Assembly (NCBI GenBank): GCA_002338335.1
Contig: DDIC01000022.1
Span: 773-6,190 of the forward strand
DNA: 5,418 bases
Direction: 5' to 3'
Source of the DNA: Bacteroidetes bacterium UBA1860
GTDB taxonomy: Bacteria > Bacteroidota > Rhodothermia > Balneolales > Balneolaceae
Under the pieces are notes generated by a model, which had not been told where the DNA came from, ran no database searches, and saw nothing but the letters and a program-made list of their open reading frames with translations. Positions within the stretch are counted from its first letter, which is position 1, and each line of letters opens with the position of its first letter. Made by a program: the position numbers and the translations under genes. Positions 4,545 to 5,418 of the stretch are shown piece after piece.

Positions 4545-5418
4545 ATGTCACAATCCCCTAGAATTATCGGAGTTCTCATGGCTGGTGGGTCAGGGACTCG
4601 TTTTTGGCCTAAAAGCATACCGAGCAAGCCGAAACAATTTTTATCGCTTTTTGGTGACCAAACCATGCTTCAAAACACTGTGAGCCGCCTTGATGGGTGG
4701 ATACAGCGCGAAGATTGGCGAGTCGTAACCAATGCATCGTACCGTGAATTGGTTCAGCACCAGCTCCCCTGGATGTCGACGGACCAAATATTGGGTGAGC
4801 CTGTTGCTAAGAATACAGCACCGTGTATCGCGGCAGCTGCGGCTAGTGTGTCGTCAGGGATTGGGGCGGATGCCGAGGGAGCGCAGGAAGACCCAGTCAT
4901 GGTCGTGATGCCCTCAGATCATGTGATTCAAGATCCCAAGGCGTTTCAAGCGGTGTTAGACCACGCTGTTGAGGTCGCCACTCAGAGTGATGCGCTTGTC
5001 ACAATAGGGATTTCGCCGACACATCCTGAAACAGGCTATGGATATATTCAATTTGAAAGCCCATCAGGTGCTCAAGGCGCCTCATCCACAGCGGCATCAT
5101 TAAAAGAGGGGATTCAGGATTACGATGTCACGGCGTTTCGCGAGAAACCAGACCGCCAAATGGCTGAGCTATACCTGGAGCAGGGAAATTATGTCTGGAA
5201 TAGTGGATTGTTTGTTTGGCGACTCTCATCCTTTTTTGGGGCGCTCAAAGCGGCGATGCCAGGCCTGTACGAGCAGTGTGAATCGCTTGCGGCAAAAGGG
5301 GTATCTGAAGAAGCGATTCGTCTCTTTTTTGAGGAAGCAGAGTCGATTTCTATTGACTATGGGCTCATGGAAAAGGCTACAAACGTCCGAGTGGTTCCAG
5401 GTGAATTTGGGTGGAATG
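4545..5418 (+). CDS. manC: Mannose-1-phosphate guanylyltransferase, N-terminal part, cut by the right edge
   Basis: The enzyme makes GDP-mannose from mannose-1-phosphate and GTP, a precursor for surface polysaccharides, GDP-fucose and glycoproteins. The open frame holds 291 codons to the edge; single-domain members are about 350-360 residues. Nucleotidyltransferase motifs appear in order: LMAGGSGTRFWP (11-22), PKQF (29-32), EPVAKNTAPCIA (85-96), MPSDH (122-126), GYGYIQ (164-169), FREKPD (198-203), WNSGLFVWR (218-226), SIDYGLMEK (269-277) and FGWN (288-291) at the very edge. The segment 171-194, before FREKPD, is Ser/Ala-rich and seems longer than usual. The ATG at 4545 is the first after an in-frame TAA at 4536-4538; the ribosome site is weak. 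It follows the kinase by 35 bases and is probably co-transcribed. Whether a PMI domain follows is not visible. Confidence 0.94.
   Translation, partial: MSQSPRIIGVLMAGGSGTRFWPKSIPSKPKQFLSLFGDQTMLQNTVSRLDGWIQREDWRVVTNASYRELVQHQLPWMSTDQILGEPVAKNTAPCIAAAAASVSSGIGADAEGAQEDPVMVVMPSDHVIQDPKAFQAVLDHAVEVATQSDALVTIGISPTHPETGYGYIQFESPSGAQGASSTAASLKEGIQDYDVTAFREKPDRQMAELYLEQGNYVWNSGLFVWRLSSFFGALKAAMPGLYEQCESLAAKGVSEEAIRLFFEEAESISIDYGLMEKATNVRVVPGEFGWN

Overview
The window reads as ordinary bacterial chromosome with seven genes, two of them cut by the window edges. Base composition is roughly balanced. Several proteins carry the signatures of the Bacteroidota / Rhodothermota / Balneolota group. The Ffh N-terminus has ALLDADVNF and GLQGSGKTTFSGKL. 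The enoyl-ACP reductase has GIIFGALDDRSIAW and TNAPIALRLG. The response regulator has GADDYITKPI. Weak or badly spaced Shine-Dalgarno sites at several starts fit the same group. This placement is from memory of family sequences, not from a search.

Layout. At 1-365, minus strand, lies the N-terminal part of ffh (SRP54 GTPase), running off the left edge. At 366-561 is a divergent intergenic region with several inverted repeats; the GC-rich half next to ffh can form competing hairpins in the ffh leader. At 562-2572, plus strand, is a tightly coupled operon fabI-ruvC-ruvA, joined by two ATGA stop/start overlaps. At 2573-2737 is a short intergenic region with a repeated TTGAATCGAT and a small dyad. 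At 2738-4509 is a two-component pair: an OmpR/PhoB-type response regulator with a GTG start, and a membrane histidine kinase coupled by a third ATGA overlap. From 4545 to the right edge is the N-terminal 291 codons of a mannose-1-phosphate guanylyltransferase, 35 bases after the kinase and probably on the same transcript.

How the genes work together. Ffh targets nascent membrane and secreted proteins. FabI completes each fatty acid elongation cycle. RuvA and RuvC process Holliday junctions, with RuvB encoded elsewhere. The regulator and kinase form a PhoBR-like signalling pair whose kinase has almost no extracytoplasmic domain. The last gene makes GDP-mannose for surface polysaccharide or glycosylation; its place behind the two-component pair hints at an envelope-related output, but that is inference.

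I found no phage, transposon, CRISPR, toxin-antitoxin or defence genes, no rRNA or tRNA, and no previously undescribed protein system. The points most worth checking are the ffh leader structures, the RuvA acidic-pin substitutions and the coupling of a lipid-synthesis gene to Holliday-junction genes.
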